DNA from: Aphelocoma coerulescens
Lineage: Eukaryota; Chordata; Aves; Passeriformes; Corvidae
Direction: 5' to 3'
Assembly (NCBI RefSeq): GCF_041296385.1
Contig: NC_091015.1
Location: 94,658,004 to 94,722,003, forward strand
DNA length: 64,000 nt
The translations under genes and the position numbers were made by a program. Below are positions 1 to 13,660 of this stretch, piece after piece. Each line of letters begins with the position of its first letter. Position 1 is the first letter of the stretch. Under the pieces are notes generated by a model, which was not told where the DNA came from, ran no database searches, and saw only the letters and a list, made by a program, of their open reading frames with translations.

Positions 1-2379
1 CAAGACACTTCTACAAACAAGCATTCTTTGTATGCTCCTACATTAGTCACTGTAAATACCACTTAGCCATTGACTTTACAAATATGGCACATTGCAGTGC
101 AAGTAATCATATGTTACAAATCAAAAGCGAGATGTGTATTACTCTCATATAGGCTGCTGGTATACTATTTCTTCACCTAAATTCAAATTCTCTCTTTGTC
201 ATGAGTAGCAGTAAGCAAGTTGCTTATTATCATTTTTATTATTATTATTCCTATTAATTATTTACATTTCAGTGAAGTACAGAAATGCAAACTAAGATCA
301 GGGTCTCATTATGACTAGTGTTCAAGGAGGTTCCAAGAATATTACATCCTGTTGCTGCATGTTACATACACCACATCTTAGATCCTTAGGAGAGGGCAAG
401 ACAGTCTCCTCAGCACCTAGCTAATTTTGTAAGGCAGTGAGGAGACCACAGGCAGGATTTATTCTACATTCTTCTAGTCTTCCTGCATCCTTCCTTCATC
501 TTTCAGAATATGTTGCCTCGTAAAGAAAAAGGCAATTTAATTTTCTGTTAAAAAATTTAGTATTTAGGTATAGTTGTGCTATATGGTTCACAGTCAGGAG
601 TGCTTTGAGTAGCTGCTCAGCAGTCATTCCTGCTCCACATCTTTTTAGTAATTTATATATCTATACATCTAAATATATTTTCCAAGATAAACATGCTCAG
701 ATAACTTTTAAAAAGCATTGACATTTCCAGTGGTTTAGCCAAAATATTGTAATGCTTCTTTACATTACAAGTGCAGTGGTACAAAAAGATGCAGTCACTG
801 CTCCCTTATCTCCACTTGTAACACAGATAATGATGCTGGTCTCTATGTGAGTCCTTGGTACTAAACTGTGGATTTTGATATTTGGTAATAATAAGTGTTT
901 GAAAAGTTTCTTTTCTCAGATTCCTTTAAAATATACCTATTGGTAGCTGATGATTTAAGTTCAAGAGGAAGCATATGACCATGATCCTTATGATTTTGTG
1001 TTACATTACTGTACCATCTTTGCTGAAAACGTGTCAGTTTCAAAATTTTCCAAGCATTTAATGTTCTCCTGAGAGCTAATTAGGTCACTTGTTCATGGCT
1101 TAGAATTATTTCAGCTTACATACACCGAAATATGTCTTAGGTTTCAGAATAGTTAACTTACAGTCTAGTAATCTGGAATATTTAATTGATATTTAAATAA
1201 TTGCTGTTTTTTTGATAAAGGCCTCTGTAACGATTTTTGCTTCAGAAGGGTTAAGTGTAGAAATTCCTTGTCTTTTTTTTATATAAAAGATAATTTGTCT
1301 TAGAAAAGACACTTGACTGAAAAAAGTCAGGCTGATTCTAAAATACCTCCTAGAAGCATCTACTTTACCTGATGGTATTTCGTCTGAAATAAAGGTGAGT
1401 AAATCACATGGTTTGCTGGGGCTTTGGGGTTTTTTTTGGTAGTCTTGTTTGTGTTTTGAGGGTTTTTTTGTTACAAAAACAGGATCTTATACTGGGCAAA
1501 GAAGTTATGAAAGAAGTCTACACTGATACGCCAGGTCTCTAGCTGTAGGGAGCACATGTTAAGCATTAGAAGATCTCAAATGCAACAGTGACTGTCTAAA
1601 TTGTGTCGTACTCACCAAGAAACACCAGATATCAGATGGAAAGGAGAATAAAGCCTGTCATATTTGTAAAGCACTTGCATCTCTCCCCCTCGGCTCCCAT
1701 ATTTTTGTTTCTAAGTTGTGGGAGGCATAAAAACTTATTTTTATTTTTGATAAGTCTTTTCACTGGTTATTCTCACTGTTTATATTGCTGCCTCTTGTAA
1801 GGAGGAGGCAGATGAGTAAAAAAATATTTCTCATGACCTTTCCTGTCCTGAAAATAAAAAACCTAAACCAACCTGCTTGTGATTTGTCATCTTGTTTACA
1901 AGTTAGCTAAGCTTTGCTTTTAAAAGGAACTCCTCTTATGATTTTATAAATTATGCTTGAAGGCAGTTTTACTTCTGTCATTTGGTGCAGCTGTGCAGGG
2001 AATATGTTGGAGAATTTGATATACTATTGACATTATTTTATGAAAGCAGTGTCAGGTTTTATTTGTGCAGATGATAGCTAAGAGACCCAAGTGACTGGCA
2101 GTTATTACTGGGAACATCAAAGAATATAACCAGATGGGAATGAAGTACACCCAAATATGGGACAAAAAAGTGATGCCAATTTGCTGTACACTGTGTCAAG
2201 ACATAAGGCATTTAATGGCATTACAGGTTTCCAGACCAGGTGTATTCTTTTAAATTGAATAGTTTTGTTTAACCTAGGGGGAGGGGGGGAAAGAGAACAA
2301 CATTGAAAAAAAAAGAGTGGTTGTCTTGATGACTTCTTCATGCTGAGATACCCAGCAACTCTGCAAACAGGACAGGTGT
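1..2379. other. Unique AT-rich DNA, no gene seen
   Basis: No recognisable exon, RNA gene or transposable element. There is a small TTA-rich stretch near 226-255. Two tracts of three or more G followed by seven or more T lie at about 1426-1440 and 1459-1470. Open frames are short and match nothing known to me. Confidence 0.6.
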
Positions 2380-2960
2380 TGCAGAGCAACTCATGATAAT
2401 TTTATTCATAAAATGTACAAAAATAGTACCTGAAACATCAGGATGGTTATTATATGGATGGCATACAAATTAGTAAATACCCGGTTTAGGATCACAACTG
2501 AGTCAAGCCCATTCTACAGCTCGTGTGTTCCAGAAGTGGCAGCACATTTGACCCTTCAGCAACCTCTCTCAAATCCTCCTGCACTTACTTCTGAGGATGA
2601 TGCACCCAGGTGCTATTCAGCTGCTTTTGGAGTTACGAATAAAGGAGATGCAGCTCCAATCTGTAACTGGACAGGAAAGAGCTCTAGGGCCTACGGCACT
2701 CAGGTATTCTACCTAGTGAGCAGCTACACACAAAGTCTTGCCCTGCTTTCGCTGTTTGTTTCCACCTTGTACGGACACAGGAATGAGACTTCACACACCT
2801 CAAATATCAGAACATTTCTTACCATTGTAACACCAGCACACAGCAGAATAAATGCAGTAATCTTATTCCTCTTGATGCTGTTTTCAATTCTCCAAACAAT
2901 TCTACATTGTTAAAGTTTCATATCTGTGTACAAAACCTGCAGATTGCTGCTATAAAAAAT
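2380..2960 (-). other. Possible transcript 3' end (3' UTR-like)
   Basis: On the minus strand this stretch is more complex and visibly richer in G+C than its surroundings. It ends in an AATAAA signal (TTTATT at 2401-2406 on the plus strand), followed by T/G-rich sequence, as expected of a cleavage and polyadenylation region. No coding exon upstream on that strand could be tied to it. The 156-codon frame on the opposite strand (2443-2913) is open but unrecognised, with a hydrophobic C-terminus. It could be a 3' UTR, a processed pseudogene tail, or chance. Confidence 0.2.
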
Positions 2961-5900
2961 TTACCAGGGAGGTACAAAGTATTTTTTGCCCAAGCCTGTG
3001 GCAGTGGAAGTACTAATGAAAGAATTTGAACAATTTGTTTCTGTTGTTTGAACAAGAAACCATAAAGAGATAACAAAAGTTATCACCACAGGAAAGCAGC
3101 TGGAGTCAATTTTCAAGGTAAGCATCCAGACTTATTTATCCTTCTTAATCTCCTTCAAACAGTGATGATACAGGGCTGTTTAGCAGATCAAGTGAAGGAA
3201 AAGGAAAGCAAACACAATTATGTTTCAGATATTATAATAAAAATTAATTTTTAATTTTTTAATGACCAAACATGCTGGAATAATGAAACAAAATAGGTAT
3301 ACTGAAGCAAGAATATGTTTTTATGTAAAATAAATGGAATTCACAAATCACTGTGAAATATATACAAATTTAATGAGAATATGGCGTTACTAGGAAAACA
3401 CATTGTGTGGTTTACATTAAGCATAGCATTCAAATCTCATGAGGGAATATTGAAAAAAGGGTATGACTTTCATATAAAAACTCATATACTTATTTGGTTT
3501 TCATTTGACACTTTCTTCTTTGAAACCAGAAACACCTGAAATATTTATTTTAAGTATGAAGACTTTTATCCCCCAACATGGCAGAAGAAGCTGACATTTT
3601 AAAAAAAACTTTAAGTATTTCTGGATTGAACTTAGTTTATAGTAACAAGTACTGTTACTGGTAACACTCTAGGGCCAGAGAACCAAAAAAATTGTGCTAA
3701 ATAGTTACTATTCAGAATTAAATAGTGGACCAGATTGATGAAAAAAAGATGAATACAAAATTTTTAATGTATTTTGATGGTTGTAATAATGTTCATACTT
3801 TTATGCAAGGAAGTGTACTGAGAATCGATGTATTTTCACATTAGATATTGTAGTGTGTCAGAACATTGTAAATAATCTCTAATTTGGCTTTATTTATACA
3901 AAGTAGAGACTTGCTGAGCATCAGTAAAATCAAAATGTTAGTACCATCTAGCTGCAAATTTAAGGCTGGCATGTTTATAGCTCATGACTTGTTTTATGGG
4001 ATCAACAAGGAATTGTTTTGCTCTTTTTAACTGGTCACATGAGGCAAAGCCAGCTGTGATGTAAGATATCACAAATTTATCAAAACTTATAATTTGATTT
4101 GTGCTTGCATGAAATCTGAGTGTATATTATGTATCACCTGCTGTTTATCATGTCTAATCAACCAGTTGCAATTCTGGCAATATATTTTATTATAACATTA
4201 CTACTGTATAATTACATAATTATGGTATTATTGCATTATTCAGATTATAATATAATACATATATAATACATAATAGTAAATAATAATACTGGATATAAAA
4301 CTATCCTCTTGGTATTAATAATCTGTGATATTTCTGATGCTATTCTGGTTGTGTGTGTTAAAGCCACAGAACAGTTTTTGTTCAGCTGTATTCTATTTCA
4401 GCCTCAAGATTTTGACCAATGATAGAAGAAGGGATATTTTAAAATAAAATATGTTGACCTGACCAGAACAAACAGGCCTCATCTCTTAAATCTTCTCAAT
4501 TTACATTTAGTAAATGGTAATTCAGGAAAATGAAGAAGGGTAGAATGGGAGTGCTGGAAACAATGATACAAGGATTCCTTGACATCTAAAGGATGTTTCC
4601 TATAGCAGTCCAAAAGTCCCAAGTGATACTTCTGCCTTGTGAAAAGCCTCAGACCTTGCAGAGAAATCCTCTGTCCAGTATCAGCTACTGTTTTAAAATG
4701 AAGGAGATGAAACTTGGGAGAGGGAAATTGCAGGAGTTGAGTCAAGCTGGTGAATACTCAGGCAACCATGTTAAATAATTTGTCAGAGAGAAGATGAAGT
4801 ATGTTATCTGCTGAGCACTCATTTTCAATGTCTGTGTCTTCTTCTGTCACTTGTATACAGTTAATCACCTTGATTGTGTTTTCAAAGGGCACTATCTTAG
4901 ATTTTCTAGTACAAGCTGAAGCTGGATGCAACAGTGATACTCAAGAAAGCTGATATAATATATCAAGGAACAAAGGCTGCCATGAACTACATGGTATGTA
5001 GGAGAGGCTTATAGATTCAGTGAAGAAGATCAAAACTATCCATGCTGGTTAGTAACTGTCAAAGGCAGAGAAGTATCACAAAAGGAAAGCATTTCTTCCA
5101 AATCAGGTATTTCAGCCCCCACACTGATCAGCACTGGTTCTTGATATGGGGAACATGTAATGGTGGGAAGAAAGTTATCTGCTCTCCCACTACCTAAATA
5201 TACTGAAGTCTAGGATGCTCAGTGTAGCTATGGCTATCATTTCTAAAAGGTTATGGAAGGAATATTTAGTTTAGTGGTAGCTGCTAGGGAGAGCCACCCT
5301 ATCTAGTAGCCCTTTTCCCTCCATTCTCCTGTGTCCCCAAATGTGGTCAAAGTGACACAACTCTGTGCAAGGCTTTTCCATGTAAACTCTACCCCTTCTT
5401 TTAAGACAGCATGTCATACATCTTATGGCTGTCAGGTTCTTGAGCAGCAAAATGTCACTGTCTGCTGAGAAGCCCAGAGCTGGCTCTGCCAGCAACTAAA
5501 TCAGGAATATGCTGGTTATCAGCATTTAGAGCAGATGTTCAGTCTCTGGTCTTCAGGGGGTCTGACACAGTGCTTTTCAAGCAACCACCAGATAAATGCC
5601 AGAACTTCCAAGAATCAAGTTCTCTGATGAAAACAGCTTCCAAAATTGACTAGAAATGTAATCTGCTTCCCATAGATGAGTGCTAAATAAGAGAAAAAGC
5701 TAAGTACAAGAAAACAAAGAAATGGAAAAAAATCTATAAGCTGGAGGGCATATATTCATAAAATCAAAAATTTTTAATGTCAGAATGTGTTAGGGGAGCA
5801 CCTTGCACTTCTTGACTTTTGTTCTGACATTTTACACTAGGATGAACACAAAACATTGATGGTTTGCTTGTTTTTCTTACCTGATATTGAAAGTGTTTTC

Positions 5901-6388
5901 AGAAACAAGCAAAACACACAGTATTTCTGCAGCTGGTGTACAAATAACCTTTTTGAAACTGTAACAGTCTTGGCACTTTTTGAATATAAAACCATCTTCA
6001 GACTGGATGAAAAATGATCAGCTCCAAAAGAACAAAGTTTGCCAGCCTCAGGCTGTGTTCACAGAACTTTCCAAATACACAGCAGAATGACAAATTCGCA
6101 AAACAGCAAATTACCAAACTATGCCTTAACAATGAACAACATTTTGTCCTATACTTTGCCCAATATCACCTCTAACACGGACTGAAAAATTGCTTCTTGA
6201 ATAATGTATTTGGAGAACAAATTCCATTGCTCCTCAGACATTGCACAGAGTCTAGTTAATGTTTCTTTCATTATTCAACCAGCTACTCAGATTTTATTTG
6301 TCAAATGCTACAATAGCAATCTAGTATGCTTTTCAAGTAATGATCACTCACCTCTAAATACTACATAAGCCCAGTGTGGGACTTCCCC
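2961..6388. other. Unique AT-rich DNA, no gene seen
   Basis: Ordinary AT-rich sequence. A TA/TAA-rich low-complexity stretch lies at about 4190-4300. No CR1 tail, LTR terminus or splice-flanked open frame could be identified. Confidence 0.55.
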
Positions 6389-7667
6389 TGTCATAGGTTA
6401 GCAAGCATAGTCCCAGAAGGGATGTCGTTGCCAAGGGGTGCTTACAGCTTCCTCTGGGACCTGACAGAACCTATCAGTGGCCAGTTTGAATATGGACAAT
6501 TCTTTAAGCCACTTAAAGTTGTGACCGCCTCTGTGATCCACTCTTAAGAATAGACAAACTCCCCCCCCCCAAGCTCTCTCGTTTCCGGCGCTGGCACAGG
6601 TGGCTGCAGGCCCCGTGCAGGGGCCAGCGGGCCCGGCCAGGCCCTGCTTGGGCCAGGCCGGGCCGGGCCACGGCCATCCTGGAGCCATGGGCCTGTTCCA
6701 GCCGTGGAACCCCCCACACAGCCCTGCTGTGGGCAGCCGGAGCAGCTCGGAACCCCCCTCTCCACCGCGATAAGAAAAATTCAACATTCCAGCTGCAAAG
6801 CTGCAAGGCCAAGGTGAGATTAACCCTTTTATTGCTGTGAAGAGCTGAAAACCTAAGGGAAGAGAGAGAGGAGATGCTTAAAGCTGAAAGTCTGTTGTGA
6901 AGCTATGATATATCAGAGTATCCCGTTGTAATTTCATGAAGATATGGGGGTGGAGTGTTCAACTCATAAGCAAAAGCACCTGCGCTGAGATAGGCAGATG
7001 CTGACGCAGCTGTAATTTCATGAGAAGTTTGGACAGGGAGAGATGGACCAGATGAACCAGATGAGGACTTTTGCTCCAAATGGGAAAGGAGAAAACCTCA
7101 GTCCCTAGAGATGCTCCCAGAGATAGTCCTTACGATGAAGATGAGGAAGACCCTTTGCTCCCAGGGAAGGAGAAGGGCCTCTGTTTTTTGTTTCTGAACG
7201 GCTCAACCTTAAAATTGTACCCCAAAAAACTTCAAGACTGGACCCTCGAAAGCAGTTTCAGGAAAAGCTGCAAGTTGGAGGAAGGAACTCACATTGCAAG
7301 CAGAGAGACCTCTTCCTAAATGGACTGAACAATATTTGGAAGTGGGTGGCTGTCTCGGTGTGATACTGTTTTCATAGCACGAGCAAGAAGAGACTTCTCT
7401 TTCTAAATGGCCTGAACAAGGTTATTATGGAAGTGGTAAACAGACTGAACATCTTAAGGGTTGTCTTTTTACATTGTCAGTGGAAGAAGGGAGGAAGGTG
7501 GGGGGAGGAGGAGAGTTCTGAAGGTGGTATAATTTTTTTCCTCTTCTTTTAGGTCTGTTAATAAACTTCTTTATATTCTTTCAAATTTAGTGCCTGCTTT
7601 GCATTTCTCCTAATTCTTATCTCACAGAAGATAAACAGTAATGAGTATTTTGGGCCAAACCACTACA
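6389..7667 (+). mobile_element. Solo LTR, 1.28 kb family, copy 1
   Basis: The element starts TGTCATAGGTTAGCAAGC and ends CCAAACCACTACA, the TG...CA form of a retroviral LTR. A second copy lies inverted at 18285-19657 and aligns end to end, about 80% by eye in the 5' part and higher in the last 300 bp. A TATA-like TATAAT lies at 7528-7533 and a polyadenylation signal AATAAA at 7560-7565. This predicts a U3 of about 1.17 kb, an R of only about 20-25 bp and a U5 of about 85 bp. The U3 holds a CpG-rich GC block at about 6590-6720. No internal retroviral region flanks it, so it is a solo LTR. No target-site duplication is visible (CCCC on the left, CTAA on the right). The sequence shows the boundaries and the pairing; the retroviral class is inferred only loosely. 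Confidence 0.85.
7528..7565 (+). promoter_or_regulatory. TATA-like box and poly(A) signal of LTR copy 1
   Basis: TATAAT at 7528-7533 and AATAAA at 7560-7565 are only 32 bp apart, separated by a T-rich stretch. The same arrangement occurs in copy 2 on the minus strand (18428-18433 and 18386-18391). The transcript start would fall close to the poly(A) signal, which implies a very short R. Confidence 0.5.
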
Positions 7668-10600
7668 CTAAATTGGTGTTTCTGCCCGGTTACAAACTCA
7701 ACCCGCGACATCCCCAAAATGAGAGCACACTTTCTGTGGATTATTTCACATGGATGTAGCTTTGTGAATGTCACACACGCAAAATTCAGAACCAAAAAAG
7801 AATCAAAAGTCAGAGTACTAATAAAGCTGGTAGCCACGTGGCAAATTTAAATAAGAAAATCAGCATCATCTCTCCTTAATGAGAACTAGAAGGAATAATT
7901 TTGATTTTTAGCTGGAGTGTTTTAGATTGAGTATATGGAAGAGGAAGGCAGAGATTTGTTAAGAAAGCATGAGTCTGTCTCAGGATGTTGTGTATTTTCC
8001 TTTCCAGATATTTGAAGAAAGGGAAAGACACCTATCTCGGTGTTTAGGCAGAGAAATTACAGCAAACATAATTTAGAGAAATATTTAAAGGAGAATATAT
8101 CATCAACAGAAAATCAGAAAGGATCACTGAAAAGGAAGAGATAAAGAATGAACCCAGATACTCCAGCTGCTGTTTCACTAAAAAGCTGACAGGAGTCTCG
8201 CAGCAAAAGCAGAGGGTAGTCTTGATTGTTCAAGGGTTTTTCTTCTTTTCAGTAGTCAAAGAGAATAATTTATGATAGTGAAGCTCTTTACAGAACTAGG
8301 CAGAAAGGGCTCACACACTCTTTGGTTAAATCATATGTACTGAAATGAGTTTCCAAGAGGTGTTCTTCTTTTTCACAGTAATTCATTCTGAGAGGTTGTT
8401 TGGAGAGCTTGTTTTAGTTAGAACTACTGTGGAAAGAGTTGAGAAGGAGCATGGGAAGACTGTACCCTCAGTGCACTTGGAAGCAGTAGGAAATGTCACA
8501 CAAACTGATGAGCAGTTCCAAAAAGCAGAAGTAACACAGGAAACTTGTTTTTATTGTACAATATCCTCTGGAGTTCCCTGCTAGCTTTGTTTTGTGAGGA
8601 CTTGCTTGAACATGCAAAGTTTTCATTTTTGTTGTTATGGATATGAATATTTGCTTTCCAGAATCACTTCTTCTGTTTCCAGTCCTGGATTGGTTCAGAG
8701 ACACCAATCTGTAAGCTGCCATACGGTGTCCCTGACCCCACACTGGGTGGTGTGTCTTTATTTCAAACTTCAAAAATTATGTATTACATATCTATGCTTC
8801 TAGTCAGTCAGGATCAGGCTTCTCTATGAGGTGCTTAAGTTCACTGATCTCCAAAGGCCATAATTTCCTTTCCTTCATCTTTTATTTTGCCAATACCTAG
8901 CTGTAGCAATTTGAATGCCCAACACCCTTGGCAGAGGAGTTGAGCTCCACTGCCGTGCAGCTCTTGCACGCCTTTGGGAGTATTTGAATGCCCTTCTGCC
9001 TTATCCCTTCCCAGTTTTGTCCCACACAGAGTTGTCTCACACACAGTGTTTATGCCTTGCTTCCTCGCAAGAGAGAGACAAAAGGCAGAGCCAATGCCTG
9101 CTGCCTTCCCCATCCTTTTTTGAGTCTGCTGGCAGGGAAGAGTAATGGGAAAACAGTCACTGTGTTTAAGGGCGGAAACCCTGTCTGGCCTTATGTCAGC
9201 TTATCAAGGGAAGGGTTTGCAGGTTCTCTGTGGTCTTTTGTACGACAACGTACTTTCCATTAGGATTTTTTTGGGATGTGACACTTTAATTTTGCAGTAC
9301 ATTAATTTTCCTAGTGGTTCACTAGAAGTGAAACATAAATAATGCAAAGCATTTGTGGGGAGAAATGCAAAAGGGTTTAGATGCAGCAGTGGTGAGAACA
9401 AAGACACAAATACAGTAAATAATGTATTAGGTTAGTATGAGATTAATTTCCTCATTTTTCTTCAAATTTATTATTGTGGAGACCTGTACAGGGAACTGCA
9501 ATGACACTTGAATCTTTGGAGTAGACTTCTGAAGCAGCAGAGGTCAAAGTGCAAAAGAGGAGCATGCAAAATTTTACACAGAAGGTGTAACACCTCACTG
9601 GCCTTCCTGCTAGCCTTATTCAGGATACATGTGTTTGTCCCCACAAGTGGCCTTACTGCAACAGATGACTGTGGAAGAACATCCCACTTGCTAGTCCATT
9701 TGGAAGAAACGGTTTAAAAAGGAATGCAAATGGCTTATAAAGGCAGCAGTCCTGAAGACAGACAACAGCTGGATAGGTACTTAGAAATGTTGACATCCTA
9801 GGAGAAATTTTCTTCTTTTCTCCTGCATACATAAATGCAAGGCAGCATGGCAGAGCTGCTGGTAGCTCTGTCCCTTCTCTGAGGCTCACGGCGTAAGTTA
9901 TTTCCACCATGCTACACCATTGCAAACTGTACGGCCACTACAGAGCTACTTGATCTTCCTTCTGTGTTACTTGGGGACTAAGTTGTTAGCTATTAAAGAC
10001 TTACTGACATCCATTAAAGACAGAAGAAGGATCTCAGCTGGAACATATTTAAAGCCAGGAAGTTTATCCATGTTTGTGCAACTTGAGATAAACTACCTTC
10101 AGTGGTTTTAGAAGGGATCAAAGCTCCTGCTATTTCTGCTTCTAGAAACATTCTTGCCTTTAGTCAGAAATGTGTCTCATACATGAGGGATGCATAGAGA
10201 CTGCTTTTTAAGTCCTTCCTAAAAACAGTGAGAAAGAACTAAACCAAATATTCAGATGTTTTCTGGATAGCCATCACACATCTAGCAGCTGGTCAGCTGC
10301 AGGCTGCAGTTACTAGTTATACCATACCTTAGAAGTGAATACTTTACCTAAGGGCACAAGTTAACCCATTAGCTCCTGAAGAAAAATATAAACAGCTTGA
10401 TTCCAAATTCTTGCTTCCTTGGTGCAAAAATCAGCAATTACAAAAAAGCATTTTATTATTCTGAATATATTCCAGAGATATTGAAAAATATATATTTTTC
10501 TTCCTCACCTGAATTCTAGCTCTGAGAAATTTGATGAAACAGTAACAAAATAGCATAGGGTAAAAAGCAAGAGGAGCATACTCCTGTGCTTCACCTTTGG

Positions 10601-13533
10601 GGAAGAAAATAGGTCAAGGAGAAGATGGAGGGTTTGGGTGGGGAGTCTGAGTAATGATGGATGACTGCAAAACAAAAAATCTCCCCTTAATTCAGGACCA
10701 GGAAGACAGAGGCAGAAGCTTTCCAAAAAGGAAGGCAGAAAACAACCTTGGTCCCATTTCTAAGCTTTTACTAGGTTCCAGCAGTTGTTAGCCAAACACC
10801 CCATACAACCTACTCCAGGGCTTCTACGTAAGGGCTCTTGGTTTCTACTCCACTGAAGTTAGGAATGGTCTCTCACAGCCCTGAGAGTTCTCACTGTAAA
10901 AACTGAGCAGACTACATCTGCTAAATAATCTGTTAGCAAGTATACACGTGTTTAAAAATACAGTGCCTGGTATGCATGCTAAACCTCAACTTTCTATTGG
11001 AGTCCTTCTCAGCAGATGTATGGAACAGATAAAAGCACATGGGATGTGATCCAGCTCACTCTTAGCTGATGGAAAGATCCTCATTGATTTCCATGAGCTG
11101 CAGGTGAGTCTAACAGTGTACCAGAATTTCAGAGCTTGTTTATACACTGTAATCAGCTGCTGAGCAAAATTACCTTTCATGGTCAGTTTTGATGCTTAGT
11201 CTGCCCCTTGCCCCCTTCACAAATTATTCCTGTTCTTCTGGTACATTTTCAAGGAAGAATGCACAGTGCATCCCCATAATGTCCACCCTATGCCTTCCAA
11301 GTGAGACTTCTACAAAATGTGTGTTAGCACCTCTTGACAAATTGCAATTGAACTTCAAGAAAAGTTTTAGGTTTGCAGGGTTTTTTGGTTGTTTGTTTGG
11401 CTTGGTTTATTTTCATTGTTTTGCTGGATAAATTTTCAGGTATAGGTCACCCACATAAAAACACAATCCCAAGAATGGGGCTAATGTCAGCAAGTTGCAA
11501 TGTCCAGTCAAGGTAAGTAGTAATGCTGCCTGGGAGCTGGTTTAATGCATGAGAGCAGTGTGGGATTTTTTTTCCCCAAGACTAACAATCCATTCTTATG
11601 AGATAAATGCTTATTTGAAAATATCCTTTCTTATTTTTTAACTCCAGACATTTTTAGAGAGTTGTGCCTGGCTTCTGGATTTCCAGAGGTTAAATAATAC
11701 ATCAAATTTGAAGTGATAGGAGAAGAGCAGTTAAAGCAATTCACTACATTAACTTTTATTTCAATTATATGGAAATATAATCTAGCCTGGGAAATACATG
11801 AAATTGTTCAGGGTCACAGAATAACCCACTTCATATGCACGTTAGGCAGTTACAATAAGTTAAACATCCCTCTACTGTCCCATATTTGCATGTATTTCAC
11901 TCATAATTCCTCTGTTTCTGGTTAAGGTAGCACTAGGCAAGCCATGATATAGTTCCATCTAGGAAAAATACCCTCTTTTTTTAATGAGACTTTCTGTCAC
12001 TATAGTCTTTAATCGTTGCCTGCATTGGCTCACTCAGTGTTCTCAAAAGTCAGAATAATAGATTTCTTTGGTTCAGGAGATGTTCCTGAGGGTAATACTT
12101 TGCCTTTGCTATTTAAAACCTATAAAATGCCTGCCCAGAAAGACTACAATCAATAAAACAGACCCTGAACAAGGAATGGATAATAACATTTTTAGTCTAG
12201 AAAGAAAAATAAACAAAATAGCCCCACATTCAATGGGATGTACATTTGTGCCTGTGGATGTCCGTGGTATTTGATGCTAGCTGAAACTGGTTGCTTTTTC
12301 CCCCCAAAACAGATTTTGGTCCGTTCTCTTTGAAGTTATGTATCTTCTCGTACTCCATCCTGAGATCCAGTAGAGCAATTGAACCCCCCTGCCCATCAGC
12401 TTTATTGCAGAAGAAGAATGAATGTGTGTAGTGACACCAGGATGTGCCACTACATTGCTTTAGTTGCCTCAGGTATTTTTGCAATGAGGTTTTCTTTATG
12501 ATGTATAAAACAGAACTTTGTAGGTGCAAATGAACTATGAATGTGTTTGGAAATGAAAGATTTTGTGACTGTGTCAAGAAAGTTGGAATTAAAATGAGAA
12601 AAAAATTGATGTCGTGTATAGAATTTGATTGTCCAAAAGGAGAAAAGCTGTAAAGTAAAATTACTGATTAAAACCCATCTCATTCTTCCATGCAAGCAAA
12701 CACACCATGATCTGTTCTAACATATCAGAATGTATATTCCTCAGTGTGGGAAAGCTGAAACAAAAATGTTGCTGCATGCACACGAAATGGGCTGCGACCT
12801 GATGGAACTGTTATGTGTGAGGGGCCTGGTGTTCGGTGTGCAAGGATGCACAACTGCAGACCAGAGACTGACAGGACACACTGGAGTGTATCTTTGAAAC
12901 CATGACAGAAGCATTTGAAGGGTACAAATGAAAGTTAACCCTCATATGTCTGCCACTCAAGCCTTTAAAAAGATGGCATTAGTACAAGAAAGGGAGAGAC
13001 AAAGGGGATTTTTCTGCCCAAATATATACTTTGGTATGAGATTATTTAAAGAAATGCAACAAGCCAGTAAGATACAGAGTTGTGGCAAAGTTCAGAGAGT
13101 CACAAGAACCATTTAAGAGCTGGAAGCACGAGAATCTGTTCCAGAAAGCATGGCCTGCTTAGTTACTAAACTCTTAAGTATCTTTTCATTGCTTTCAGCT
13201 GATTCTCACAAATTTCTAATAGGTTTGCTTTTTATCTGAGCCTCCAACCTCACTTCTTGGTTTTGTAAAATAACCAGAGATATATCTGGAGAAGGATGGA
13301 AAACAAGCTGCTAGGTTCAGAGTCAGCCTTGCTCCAGAGAGTTTTTATAACGTACAGCAACACAATATGACAAAGTTGTAAGCATGATGCTTTTGTGGTG
13401 CTGGGAGCAGTTTGTGGGTGAGATGCATAGCAAACAGGCCTTTCAGAGGTGGAGGTAAAAAGTCATGCATCAGGATTGTCCATGTTCAGAATTTGTAAAC
13501 TTTTTTTCAAAGAATCACCATGAGAAAAACAAA
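7668..13533. other. Unique DNA, no gene seen
   Basis: No exon or mobile element recognised. The segment around 8900-9240 is somewhat richer in G+C than its flanks but has no assignable coding frame. A T/G-rich tract lies at about 11378-11420. Overlapping short open frames on both strands look like chance. Confidence 0.5.
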
Positions 13534-13660
13534 CAAAGGCCAGGTTGGATGGGGCTGTGAACAACCTGGTCTGGTGAAAGGTGTCCCTTTCCATTGCAGA
13601 GGGGTTAGAAGGAGATGATATTCAATGTCCAAACCAAACAAACAGTCTCTGATTCTAAAT
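13534..13660 (+). mobile_element. CR1 LINE 3' fragment
   Basis: The sequence follows the CR1 3' end: 'aggccaggttggatggggct', then 'acctggtctggtgaaaggtgtccc', then a diverged 'gaggggttagaaggagatgat', ending close to GATTCT at 13651-13656. It is 5'-truncated, as most avian CR1 copies are. The degraded tail suggests an older insertion than the copy at 31168. Confidence 0.85.

Noticed and set aside
2443..2913. 156-codon plus-strand frame with hydrophobic C-terminus
   Set aside because: Not recognisable as a protein. It is antisense to what looks more like a 3' UTR, so it is reported only as a possible transcript end.
6398..6812. Overlapping minus-strand frames in the GC-rich block of LTR copy 1
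   Set aside because: Three overlapping frames are open because the block lacks A/T-rich stop codons. They are antisense to the LTR, and the corresponding part of copy 2 does not keep them in register.
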